Shown here: piece by piece, positions 1 to 6,061 of the stretch | Layout of the letters: each line of letters starts with the position of its first letter | How positions within the stretch are numbered: the stretch's first letter is position 1 | Notes under the pieces: model-generated | The model's input: the letters and a program-made list of their open reading frames with translations, nothing else | Databases searched by the model: none | Told to the model about the DNA's origin: nothing | Source of the DNA: Robiginitomaculum sp. | GTDB lineage: Bacteria; Pseudomonadota; Alphaproteobacteria; Caulobacterales; Maricaulaceae | NCBI GenBank assembly: GCA_027071965.1 | Contig: JALSYJ010000355.1 | Span: forward strand, 1-6,425 | Direction: 5' to 3' | Length of the DNA stretch: 6,425 bases | Program-made: the position numbers and the translations under genes

Positions 1-671
1 GCTCCGGTGCGTGTGACTGTGCTTTCCAGTAAGGAAATCATATTCTTCGCCGAGACATAACGTAACGGAATCAGAGTGACGCCAAAGCCGGGGGCTTGAG
101 CATCGCTAAATCTGGTTTGGCCACCAGCAAAAATCTCACCGGCAGGTGCAATGCGCCAGGTCTGATCGGTTTGCACCATGGCTGCAGAGTTCATTGACAA
201 TACAGTTTCCAGCAAAGCAAGCAGTCCGTCACGGCTAACCGAGCCGCCGGTGGCAGCGGTGACCTTGCCTTGCACCCTTGGGTCCAGAATGAACGGTTGA
301 TCAAGCAGGTCGCCCAGAATTGTTTGCACTACTTCTTGCAGATCAGCTTCGGAAAAATTGACGTTGAACCCACCTTGGGCAGTTTTGTCAGCCTGATACC
401 TAGCAGGGCCAACCCGTACGCCTTGTGCCGGGTATATTTGTGGCTCAACGGCCTGTGTTTCTGGGTTGTTTTTGGAATTGTCTTCAGCATTTGCAGGTTG
501 CATATCAGCTTCGGAATTATTGGCAACAATGGCAAACGGGTTTCCTGTATCAACACCGGATGCCTGCTGATTAAGGGTTTCACAGGCCCCCAGCAGCAAT
601 ATTGAACCCAGAGCAAAAGTAAGGGAAACACTTATTTTTCTCTGCGATAACTTGTTATTTTTTTCCAACAT
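1..671 (-). CDS. gspD: Type II secretion system secretin GspD, N-terminal part (runs off the left edge)
   Basis: This gene is read on the minus strand from ATG at 671 and stays open for 223 codons to the window edge, so the C-terminal secretin barrel is not visible. Residues 1-30 are a lipoprotein signal peptide: charged start, hydrophobic core at about 13-29, and lipobox LGAC with Cys30 as the predicted lipidated residue. Residues 31-100 are a low-complexity Asn/Gln/Ala/Pro-rich linker. Residues 102-176 match the N0 domain of GspD-type secretins (NVNFSEADLQEVV, then FILDPRVQGKVT, ending TWRIAP). From about 197 (FGVTLIPLRYVSAKNMISLL) the first N1 repeat begins. Known family role: GspD forms the multimeric outer-membrane channel for folded exoproteins, and N0/N1 line the periplasmic vestibule. 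An AAGGGG ribosome site lies 12 nt before this ATG and 6 nt before an in-frame TTG at 677, so the start could be slightly upstream. The gene lies 83 bp after the glycosyltransferase on the same strand with no clear terminator between them, so co-transcription is possible. Other secretins (PilQ, type III) are less likely given the domain order. Confidence 0.88.
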   Translation of the reverse strand, partial: MLEKNNKLSQRKISVSLTFALGSILLLGACETLNQQASGVDTGNPFAIVANNSEADMQPANAEDNSKNNPETQAVEPQIYPAQGVRVGPARYQADKTAQGGFNVNFSEADLQEVVQTILGDLLDQPFILDPRVQGKVTAATGGSVSRDGLLALLETVLSMNSAAMVQTDQTWRIAPAGEIFAGGQTRFSDAQAPGFGVTLIPLRYVSAKNMISLLESTVTRTG

Positions 672-754
672 TTGCAACACATACCCCTTTATCAGCCCCT
701 TTCCTAGCAGAAGCTGTGCTTCGGCCCAAGTGGGATTTTATGATCGGGGCCTCA
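672..754 (-). other. Short gap between the glycosyltransferase and gspD
   Basis: This 83-bp spacer has no intrinsic terminator with a T-tract. It contains a small perfect hairpin (GAAGC-ACA-GCTTC on the minus strand, around 708-720) and two copies of AAAGGGG with a 12-bp period (702-696 and 690-684 on the minus strand). The copy nearer the gene serves as the probable ribosome site for gspD. Either read-through from the glycosyltransferase gene or a local promoter could drive gspD; no clear -10/-35 pair was seen. Confidence 0.4.
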
Positions 755-2320
755 TTAGTCTGAAATATCATCCAGATACTGCCAGCGATCTTCATAATCC
801 TGATCACGCTTTTGCGGGTTAAAGCCGCTCGCCTTGAATATCCCGGCTCGGCGGATTTGGCCGCCACCAAGATCAATCTGAATGGTCTTTATATATCTGG
901 ATTGCTTGAAGTCAGCCAACACTCTTGGTTGAAATCTTGGTCGCGAAATCACCAGCAAAACCTCATCGTCCTGTTTTAGCAAAAGTGGCTGCATCAATTC
1001 ACGGTGTGAATGAGGGTTTGCATATCTTGACCACATTCGTAATGGCGGGTGGGGAGTGTTACGTAATTGCCATGCAAGGGAATAGTGAAACAGGCGGGTA
1101 TCGGTAACGATTGCCACAAGATTATCTTTTTCACTGGCGTGGACAGCGCTCATAACTTTATCTGCGGTTTCCGACCATCCTGTAAGTGGTTCCAGGGCAG
1201 AGCCTGCATCAGTATCCATAAATTTCTGGGGAAAAGCCAAAGCATACATGCCAATGCCGCCGATCACTAGCTGTAGGGCCAGTGCCAGGGCTAATATTTT
1301 GGCCCTTAGGTAAGTGCTGATAAAGCCTGCCAGCACCAAGGTGCCAGGCACATAGGCAATAACCGCCCAATTGGCATGGGCGCGGCTAAGCAGGGCCTGA
1401 GTGGAAATAATTGCAAAAACCACAAGGCAAAGGATTACAAGCTGAAAAAGCACCCTGTTATTTTGTCGAGAAGCGATGCCGGAAATTATCGCAGCCACCA
1501 GCAACAGCAGGCTTATTGGGCCAAACACTGCTAGCTGATCAAGTAAAAACGAGACCAGTTCAATGATTTGCGGCCAGATAGCATCAAGACTAAACTCCGC
1601 TTGCAGCTTTATATTGTCTGCTGTGTGGGAAAAGGTGGCAAATCCATGGGTCTGATTCCACCAGATATTTGGTGCCACCATGAAAACAGGCAATAAAAAT
1701 ACCAGCCAGCGCCCGTGACCAAAAAAAACCTGACGCACTTGCTTGTCAAATACCATTATCAGGATAAATCCGGCAATTAAAAACAACATTGCATATTTGG
1801 CCAGCAATCCAAGCCCTAAGGCAAAGGCAAGTAAAAGCAACCATCTAACAGGGTTTTGGGCGCTATTTGCCCGAAGAAATGCGTAAACTGCAATTGCAGC
1901 CAAAGGCAATAACAAGGCATCGGTCGTCATCAGGAAGGACGACAGGAAAACCCCCGGCATCAACAAATATATCGCTACCGCCCAGATAGCTGTTGCGCGG
2001 GTTTGTGGCCATAAATGTCGTGCTGATAGCCAAAGAAACCATGCGGTTATCCCGTGTAAAAACGGAAGCGCCACCCGAACCCCAAATTCCGAATCGCCAA
2101 AAACAGCCGTTGTGAGTGCAATCAGCCATGCAATCAAAGGCGGCTTGGAAAAATATCCCCAGTCCGGTGTGGTGCTCCATTGCCAGTATTGGGCCTCATC
2201 GCCGCCTAAGGCAAGTGGTGAGACAGCAATGAGCACGACCCGCAGCACCAACAACAGGGTTAAAAATATATGCCAAAGTAAGTGGTTATTGGAAATCTGA
2301 AAAAAAGAACGGCTCAGCAA
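755..2320 (-). CDS. GT39-family (PMT_2/ArnT-like) integral-membrane glycosyltransferase
   Basis: This is an inner-membrane protein of about 521 residues. With residue 1 at the TTG at 2320, about 11 hydrophobic segments run from residue 17 to 363, followed by a soluble C-terminal region (about 364-521), probably periplasmic. Family signatures are an acidic pair in the first periplasmic loop (GGDEAQYW, D41-E42, the expected catalytic/metal position), SKPPL at 58-62, TTDALLLP at 132-139, and AHANWAVIAY at about 314-323. Known role of the family: transfer of a sugar from polyprenyl-phosphate to lipid A, a glycan or a protein on the periplasmic side. The acceptor cannot be read from sequence, so no symbol is given. 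Start choice: the reading frame continues to a TTG at 2401, but that lies inside the terminator stem of the upstream gene. ATG codons at 2374 and 2371 lack a ribosome site, while TTG at 2320 has GGAG 8 nt upstream and begins just before the first membrane segment. The gene ends with tandem stops TAA TGA. It is separated from the receptor by a strong terminator, so it is probably transcribed from its own promoter or by read-through. Confidence 0.85.
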   Translation of the reverse strand: MLSRSFFQISNNHLLWHIFLTLLLVLRVVLIAVSPLALGGDEAQYWQWSTTPDWGYFSKPPLIAWLIALTTAVFGDSEFGVRVALPFLHGITAWFLWLSARHLWPQTRATAIWAVAIYLLMPGVFLSSFLMTTDALLLPLAAIAVYAFLRANSAQNPVRWLLLLAFALGLGLLAKYAMLFLIAGFILIMVFDKQVRQVFFGHGRWLVFLLPVFMVAPNIWWNQTHGFATFSHTADNIKLQAEFSLDAIWPQIIELVSFLLDQLAVFGPISLLLLVAAIISGIASRQNNRVLFQLVILCLVVFAIISTQALLSRAHANWAVIAYVPGTLVLAGFISTYLRAKILALALALQLVIGGIGMYALAFPQKFMDTDAGSALEPLTGWSETADKVMSAVHASEKDNLVAIVTDTRLFHYSLAWQLRNTPHPPLRMWSRYANPHSHRELMQPLLLKQDDEVLLVISRPRFQPRVLADFKQSRYIKTIQIDLGGGQIRRAGIFKASGFNPQKRDQDYEDRWQYLDDISD

Positions 2321-2328
2321 AGTAACAA

Positions 2329-2332
2329 CTCC
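2329..2332 (-). promoter_or_regulatory. Ribosome binding site supporting a TTG start of the glycosyltransferase
   Basis: On the minus strand GGAG is followed by 8 nt and then TTG at 2320. The sequence between the terminator T-tract and this point is AT-rich and looks non-coding. The alternative ATG codons at 2374/2371 follow the T-tract closely and have no purine-rich element. This motif is the main reason for preferring the TTG start; the preference is moderate, since TTG is a minority start codon. Confidence 0.45.
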
Positions 2333-2381
2333 GTTATATTGGATAAATATATTCCAAAATTTAAGTACCATCATTCGTGCC

Positions 2382-2411
2382 AAAAAAAAATGGGAGGGCA
2401 AGGCCCTCCCA
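2382..2411 (-). terminator. Rho-independent terminator of the TonB-dependent receptor gene
   Basis: On the minus strand, 25 nt after the receptor stop codon, there is a perfect 9-bp stem TGGGAGGGC / GCCCTCCCA with a 3-nt CTT loop, followed at once by nine T residues. This is a textbook strong intrinsic terminator. It isolates the receptor gene from the glycosyltransferase downstream on the same strand. No comparable T-tract exists on the plus-strand side, so it works in one direction. Confidence 0.93.
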
Positions 2412-2436
2412 TCTAGCTGAGATTAATTTAGTTAGC

Positions 2437-5400
2437 TTAAAACTCGAATCGTAGTCCAACACGAACTTGGTATACAGATTGATTCAAGCTTCTAAAGCCC
2501 GCTGGATCAGCATCAAAATCTCGGAACCGATATACGCAATCACCGGCGGATAGACAAGTCGTGCGCGGTGCATCACCAGTTAATGCTGTCGCTCCGTCAA
2601 CGCCATTTAGCGCTACATCAGCAGCAGAAACCAGATCAGCCTGCACAATTCCAAGGGCGTCAAAACGTGGACCATTGACCTGTGTGCCCCAATCGCTGTC
2701 TACCAAGTTTAAGACATTTTGAATATCTAAAACAAATTTCAGACGATTTTCACCAACATATTTAGAAGCAGCATCGTTAAAGAATGGCAGCTCTTGTTGC
2801 CATTGGAAATCCCAGCGTTGGTTCCAAGGGCCTCTGCCGGCATTGCGTTCTTGAATGCCTTGGGTCAGGCCACGCTGTGCAACATAATCTATGAAGTCCG
2901 TTTGTTGGAAACCAGTAGCCAGAACAACATTGGCATCATTGATAGAACCACCGGTAATAGTCGGCACATAAAGCAGATCATTATCAAAAGGGGATTCGCC
3001 GTCACCAGCGCGCCCAAACATAGGATTGCCGCTACTAACATCAAATGTATATGAGAATGCGTCACCGGAGTTGATTTGACCGAACAGACTAAACCTACTG
3101 GTTAGGTCAGAAATGATATCCCTTTCATATGACAGCCCTAGTTTGAAGGAATGCTCAATCTGGAACGGAGAAATTCCAGATGCCGGGTTGTTGCGATCTG
3201 AATCTACAATAGCACGGAGGTTAGAAATGCCCCGTGATGACGTTCCAGGAGTTGTGGTTTCAATGTTCTGATTGGCATAAGATGCATAAAATCCAAAGCC
3301 GTTATCATAGTCTTTCGCAATAGATGCGGTTAGCGTTAGCGACGAGCCTGTGTCAAAATTAGTCAATGCGATTGCGTTGTTGATATCCAACGTATCCAGA
3401 TTGGCATAAATTGGCCGCCCGTCTGGCGCTACACCCAAAGCAGAGGTTGCTGCCAACTGGGTTTGTGCCAGATTTTCCCACCGAAATCCATTATTGGTGG
3501 CAGCGTACAATGCCTGTAAAGAAATTGCATACCGATCACCAAGATCAAAGCCACCAAAACTCAGATCAAACTCATGATCAATACGTAAAGAAGCTTTCCA
3601 GTCAGAAGGCGTTTTGAAGTCAGGGCTAATGATATCAATTGGCCCCGGGTCGTTGGCGTTATTGGCTTGAATAGCGGCCAGCAAGGCTGCAGGAGTGCCA
3701 TTTACAGGATTGGTGCCTGCTACGTTAAATGCTTGAGCAAAAAACACTGGCGGCGTAAAGGCATTAGATGTCCAGACTTTTGGGTCGCCACCGCCATAAA
3801 GGCCCATACCCCCAGATACTTTGGTGCGTAAATTTTCAAATGGCGTGTATTCAAATCCGATGCGCGGCATGAACAAGCTATTGCCATCAAGGTTTTGCGT
3901 GTTTGAAAACCCATATGTAGCTTCAAAGAACGTACGTTCCTGCGGTCGATCACTCTGCATAATTACTTCATAACGAACACCGTAATCAAGACGGAAATTC
4001 GGTTGAATTTGCCAGCTATCCTGAGCGAATAGAGCTAGTTGATTATATCCCCAGACAGCCCGAATATCTTCGCGATTCCCGGTATCTGGCAATTGAACCT
4101 GTACTCTGCTGGCAAGACCTGCTTGAAGGTCTGCTATGTTTTCGTAACGAAATAAGCCTACTGAGCGTTGGGCGAACAAATTATCTAAAGAATAATTTTG
4201 AAATTCAGCACCAAAGGTTATCAGGTGATCGCCCCAGGCATAGTTCGCTGATCCAAAAATCTGAAGACGTTCATCAGCAAAGGTGTTTCCTTGGCGGAAC
4301 CGGTCACAGCCACCGATTAGTGTTATTACATTTTGTGTTTCTGCTGTATTGGCATCACCATCATCTAGAAATCCCTGCATAGAGGTTCCAACTAAATCAG
4401 CCTCGCTTAAGCGAATTTCAAACTGACCAACGGTGTCGCCAGCATTACAAATTTGTGCGCGCTCACTGTCCTTATAGTTAATACGTAAATTGGTTGAAAA
4501 ATTAGGCCCCCAATCTGAAAACAACTGACCTGTATAGGCTTTTAGAGAGCTTGGTGTCTGATAATAGGAAGATTGGAAATTGGTTCTGCCCACACCGGAA
4601 AAGCCATTTTCTGTAGTATCCTGGTAGGTAAATGAGGCGCGATGATCGTCATTGATGTTCCAGTCAATTTTGCCCAGGAACCGTTTGGAGGAAATGGGTA
4701 GGCTCACCGTATCCGGGCGACCACCCATATCAAAGCCAAAGGTATTTTGAACGATCTGGTTGATGGCATCGTAAAGAGCCGGATTGGTATTGTTATCAAC
4801 ATCGGATTGCGTGAAGTTTCTACCAGAACCCGATATGAATTCATCATAACTGGCTAAGAAGAACAGTTTGTTTTTTACAATTGGGCCACTAATGGTCAGG
4901 CCATACTCTTCTTCGTTGAATGGAGCGGTTACGACAGTCTGGCCGTAAGCGTTATCTCCAAAATATTTTTCATTCTGCTTGTAATAATACGCTGCGCCAT
5001 CAATTTCATTGGTTCCTGATTTGGTAACTACGTTGACCAAACCGCCGGTAAAACCAGAATTGGTGACAGAATAATCACTAGCCACGACCGAAGCGGATTC
5101 AATTACATCTAGCGAAATAGGCGCTCGTGCGGTTGGGTAGGTTGAGACAGATAGGCCAAAATCATCTTGCTGTAATGACCCATCAATAGCCAGTGCATTA
5201 AAACGAGGATTGGCACCGGCAATCGACAAAATGCCTTCGCCGGAAGAGTTGGCTAGAGGATCTCTAACCAAAGTCGCGATTAAGTCTCTTTGGGTTGAAG
5301 GTTGGTTAAGAATTTCATCCTTGGTGAAGGAAGAGCCGACGCCATTATTCAGATCTAATCTTGTTACGCGATCGCCAACTACAACAATTTCATCCGCAGA

Positions 5401-5751
5401 AGTTACGACCAAGCGCACTGAGTTGGTTGAGGGCTGTAGGCGGATGTTTTCTTGTGTTCCATTTCCTTGTGCCGATGTGGCAATCAGGTTGTATGGCCCC
5501 CCAACCCGCAAGCCAGAAGCAAAGAAAATACCGTTGCTAGAGGTTGCAACTGTTTTAACAGATCCGCTTGGCGTATGAATAATGCGCACCGTTGCATTGC
5601 CAATGGCTTGGCCGTCTTCACCGACTACTTGGCCATTAATGACCGAGGATGTGGTTTGTGCAAAGGCAGGCGTTGCTAGCGCGGTAGTAATCGCAATAGA
5701 CGATACACCAAGCAAGCCGGTAAGTATCGCTGATTTCATCGTATTGTTCAT
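2437..5751 (-). CDS. Large TonB-dependent outer-membrane receptor with N-terminal carboxypeptidase-regulatory-like domain (Oar-like)
   Basis: This is a complete 1104-residue protein. Residues 1-31 are a Sec signal peptide with an AFA-Q cleavage site (after Ala31). Residues about 36-115 form a carboxypeptidase-regulatory-like beta-sandwich (INGQVVGEDGQAIGNATVRI). DEIVVVG at 120-126 looks like the TonB box. Residues about 130-245 are the plug, ending GFTGGLVNVVTKSGTNEIDG, the usual plug-to-barrel junction. Residues about 250-1104 are the barrel, with late motifs RLKFVLDIQNVLNL (1003-1016) and a terminal RVGLRFEF whose final Phe fits the BAM recognition signal. Known role: energy-dependent import of a large or scarce ligand across the outer membrane through TonB-ExbBD. 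The ligand is not predictable; siderophores, glycans, peptides and organophosphorus compounds are all possible. Only four cysteines occur (435, 482, 1066, 1072), probably in surface loops. The start is supported by AGGGGA 5 nt upstream; an in-frame ATG at 5739 is a weaker alternative. A second in-frame stop lies two codons after the first. Transcription is monocistronic up to the terminator and divergent from phnC. Confidence 0.93.
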   Translation of the reverse strand: MNNTMKSAILTGLLGVSSIAITTALATPAFAQTTSSVINGQVVGEDGQAIGNATVRIIHTPSGSVKTVATSSNGIFFASGLRVGGPYNLIATSAQGNGTQENIRLQPSTNSVRLVVTSADEIVVVGDRVTRLDLNNGVGSSFTKDEILNQPSTQRDLIATLVRDPLANSSGEGILSIAGANPRFNALAIDGSLQQDDFGLSVSTYPTARAPISLDVIESASVVASDYSVTNSGFTGGLVNVVTKSGTNEIDGAAYYYKQNEKYFGDNAYGQTVVTAPFNEEEYGLTISGPIVKNKLFFLASYDEFISGSGRNFTQSDVDNNTNPALYDAINQIVQNTFGFDMGGRPDTVSLPISSKRFLGKIDWNINDDHRASFTYQDTTENGFSGVGRTNFQSSYYQTPSSLKAYTGQLFSDWGPNFSTNLRINYKDSERAQICNAGDTVGQFEIRLSEADLVGTSMQGFLDDGDANTAETQNVITLIGGCDRFRQGNTFADERLQIFGSANYAWGDHLITFGAEFQNYSLDNLFAQRSVGLFRYENIADLQAGLASRVQVQLPDTGNREDIRAVWGYNQLALFAQDSWQIQPNFRLDYGVRYEVIMQSDRPQERTFFEATYGFSNTQNLDGNSLFMPRIGFEYTPFENLRTKVSGGMGLYGGGDPKVWTSNAFTPPVFFAQAFNVAGTNPVNGTPAALLAAIQANNANDPGPIDIISPDFKTPSDWKASLRIDHEFDLSFGGFDLGDRYAISLQALYAATNNGFRWENLAQTQLAATSALGVAPDGRPIYANLDTLDINNAIALTNFDTGSSLTLTASIAKDYDNGFGFYASYANQNIETTTPGTSSRGISNLRAIVDSDRNNPASGISPFQIEHSFKLGLSYERDIISDLTSRFSLFGQINSGDAFSYTFDVSSGNPMFGRAGDGESPFDNDLLYVPTITGGSINDANVVLATGFQQTDFIDYVAQRGLTQGIQERNAGRGPWNQRWDFQWQQELPFFNDAASKYVGENRLKFVLDIQNVLNLVDSDWGTQVNGPRFDALGIVQADLVSAADVALNGVDGATALTGDAPRTTCLSAGDCVYRFRDFDADPAGFRSLNQSVYQVRVGLRFEF

Positions 5752-5853
5752 GGTAATCCCCTGATGACACTGTAAGGTTCAAAATCCAAAACACCCGTTC
5801 CGAATCTTAAGTTTTATGCTAAGTCATAATTCGCATATCTTTAAGGTAAAAAT

Positions 5854-5886
5854 ATCATGTTACAAATATTTTTAGATCATGTGACA
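5854..5886 (-). repeat. Imperfect 11-bp direct repeat with 22-bp period (candidate operator)
   Basis: Read on the minus strand: TGTCACATGAT, 11 nt of A/T-rich spacer, then TGTAACATGAT. The copies match at 10 of 11 positions and start exactly 22 bp apart, two helical turns, so both would face the same side of the DNA. The first copy with its preceding base (ATGTCAC) resembles a Pho-box half-site (CTGTCAY) and the second (TTGTAAC) less so. The intermediate 11-bp phase lacks a recognisable half-site. It lies 103-135 bp upstream of the receptor start and 176-208 bp upstream of phnC. Confidence 0.45.
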
Positions 5887-5964
5887 TTATTATTTCAACC
5901 CAGTTATATCGCGAATAGTGAATTGTTGTAGTTACGTTAAAACACTTGCTCTTATGTGTGAAGC

Positions 5965-5977
5965 AGTCACAATGACT
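5965..5977. promoter_or_regulatory. Perfect dyad AGTCA-CAA-TGACT upstream of phnC (candidate operator)
   Basis: This is a 5-bp perfect inverted repeat with a 3-bp spacer, centred about 91 bp upstream of the phnC start. It is the size of a binding site for a small dimeric regulator (GntR-like factors often use such short dyads). Such a short dyad can arise by chance in 310 bp, so this is only a candidate. Overlapping it at 5964-5970 is CAGTCAC, one mismatch from a Pho-box half-site, but no second half-site follows at the right distance. Confidence 0.3.
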
Positions 5978-6017
5978 CCCCGAATCGTACTGTGCCGGAC
6001 ATGGCGCTGGCGGCAAT

Positions 6018-6036
6018 AATCGGCATTTTTCCGATT
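6018..6036 (+). promoter_or_regulatory. Small hairpin in the probable phnC leader
   Basis: AATCGG pairs perfectly with CCGATT across a 7-nt CATTTTT loop, ending 25 nt before the phnC ATG. The stem is too short and lacks a following T-tract, so it is not an intrinsic terminator. If it is in the mRNA it could modestly affect translation or stability. No known riboswitch fold is recognisable. Confidence 0.25.
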
Positions 6037-6061
6037 GGGGATTTTGGGGAAGACGGAAATT

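Larger units (their letters stand above)
5752..6061. promoter_or_regulatory. Divergent intergenic region between the receptor gene and phnC
   Basis: This 310-bp, mostly AT-rich stretch carries no convincing gene and must hold the promoters of both divergent genes. It contains the receptor ribosome site (AGGGGA, 5762-5757 on the minus strand), an 11-bp direct repeat (5854-5886), a 13-bp dyad (5965-5977) and a small hairpin (6018-6036), listed separately. No -10/-35 pair close to consensus was found by eye on either strand, which suggests activator-dependent or non-sigma70-consensus promoters. The GC content rises towards phnC, from about 5975 onward. Confidence 0.6.

Noticed and set aside
270..605. 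Plus-strand open frame of 111 codons
   Set aside because: It is antisense to gspD, its translation has no family features, and no ribosome site supports it.
329..631. Minus-strand open frame of 100 codons overlapping gspD
   Set aside because: It lies in another frame of the gspD N-terminal region. The gspD frame has a signal peptide, lipobox and N0 motifs, and this one has no recognisable features.
723..751. GGCCC/GGGCC inverted repeat as a terminator after the glycosyltransferase
   Set aside because: It has a 5-bp stem with a 19-nt loop and no T-tract; too weak to call.
2321..2401. N-terminal extension of the glycosyltransferase to a TTG at 2401
   Set aside because: The extension starts inside the stem of the receptor's terminator and reads through its T-tract; the encoded residues look like translated non-coding AT-rich DNA.
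5210..5764. Plus-strand open frames (up to 122 codons) opposite the receptor N-terminus
   Set aside because: They are antisense to the signal peptide, regulatory-like domain and plug of the receptor, which are clearly coding on the minus strand.
5800..5850. TTAAAG-17 bp-TAGCAT as a sigma70 promoter for the receptor gene (minus strand)
   Set aside because: It matches the consensus at only 3/6 and 4/6 positions; in AT-rich sequence such matches are common, so it was not listed as a feature.
5954..6019. 21-codon plus-strand ORF ahead of phnC as a possible leader peptide
   Set aside because: It has no ribosome site and no runs of a regulatory amino acid, and is not coupled to an attenuator hairpin with a T-tract. 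ORFs this short are expected by chance.
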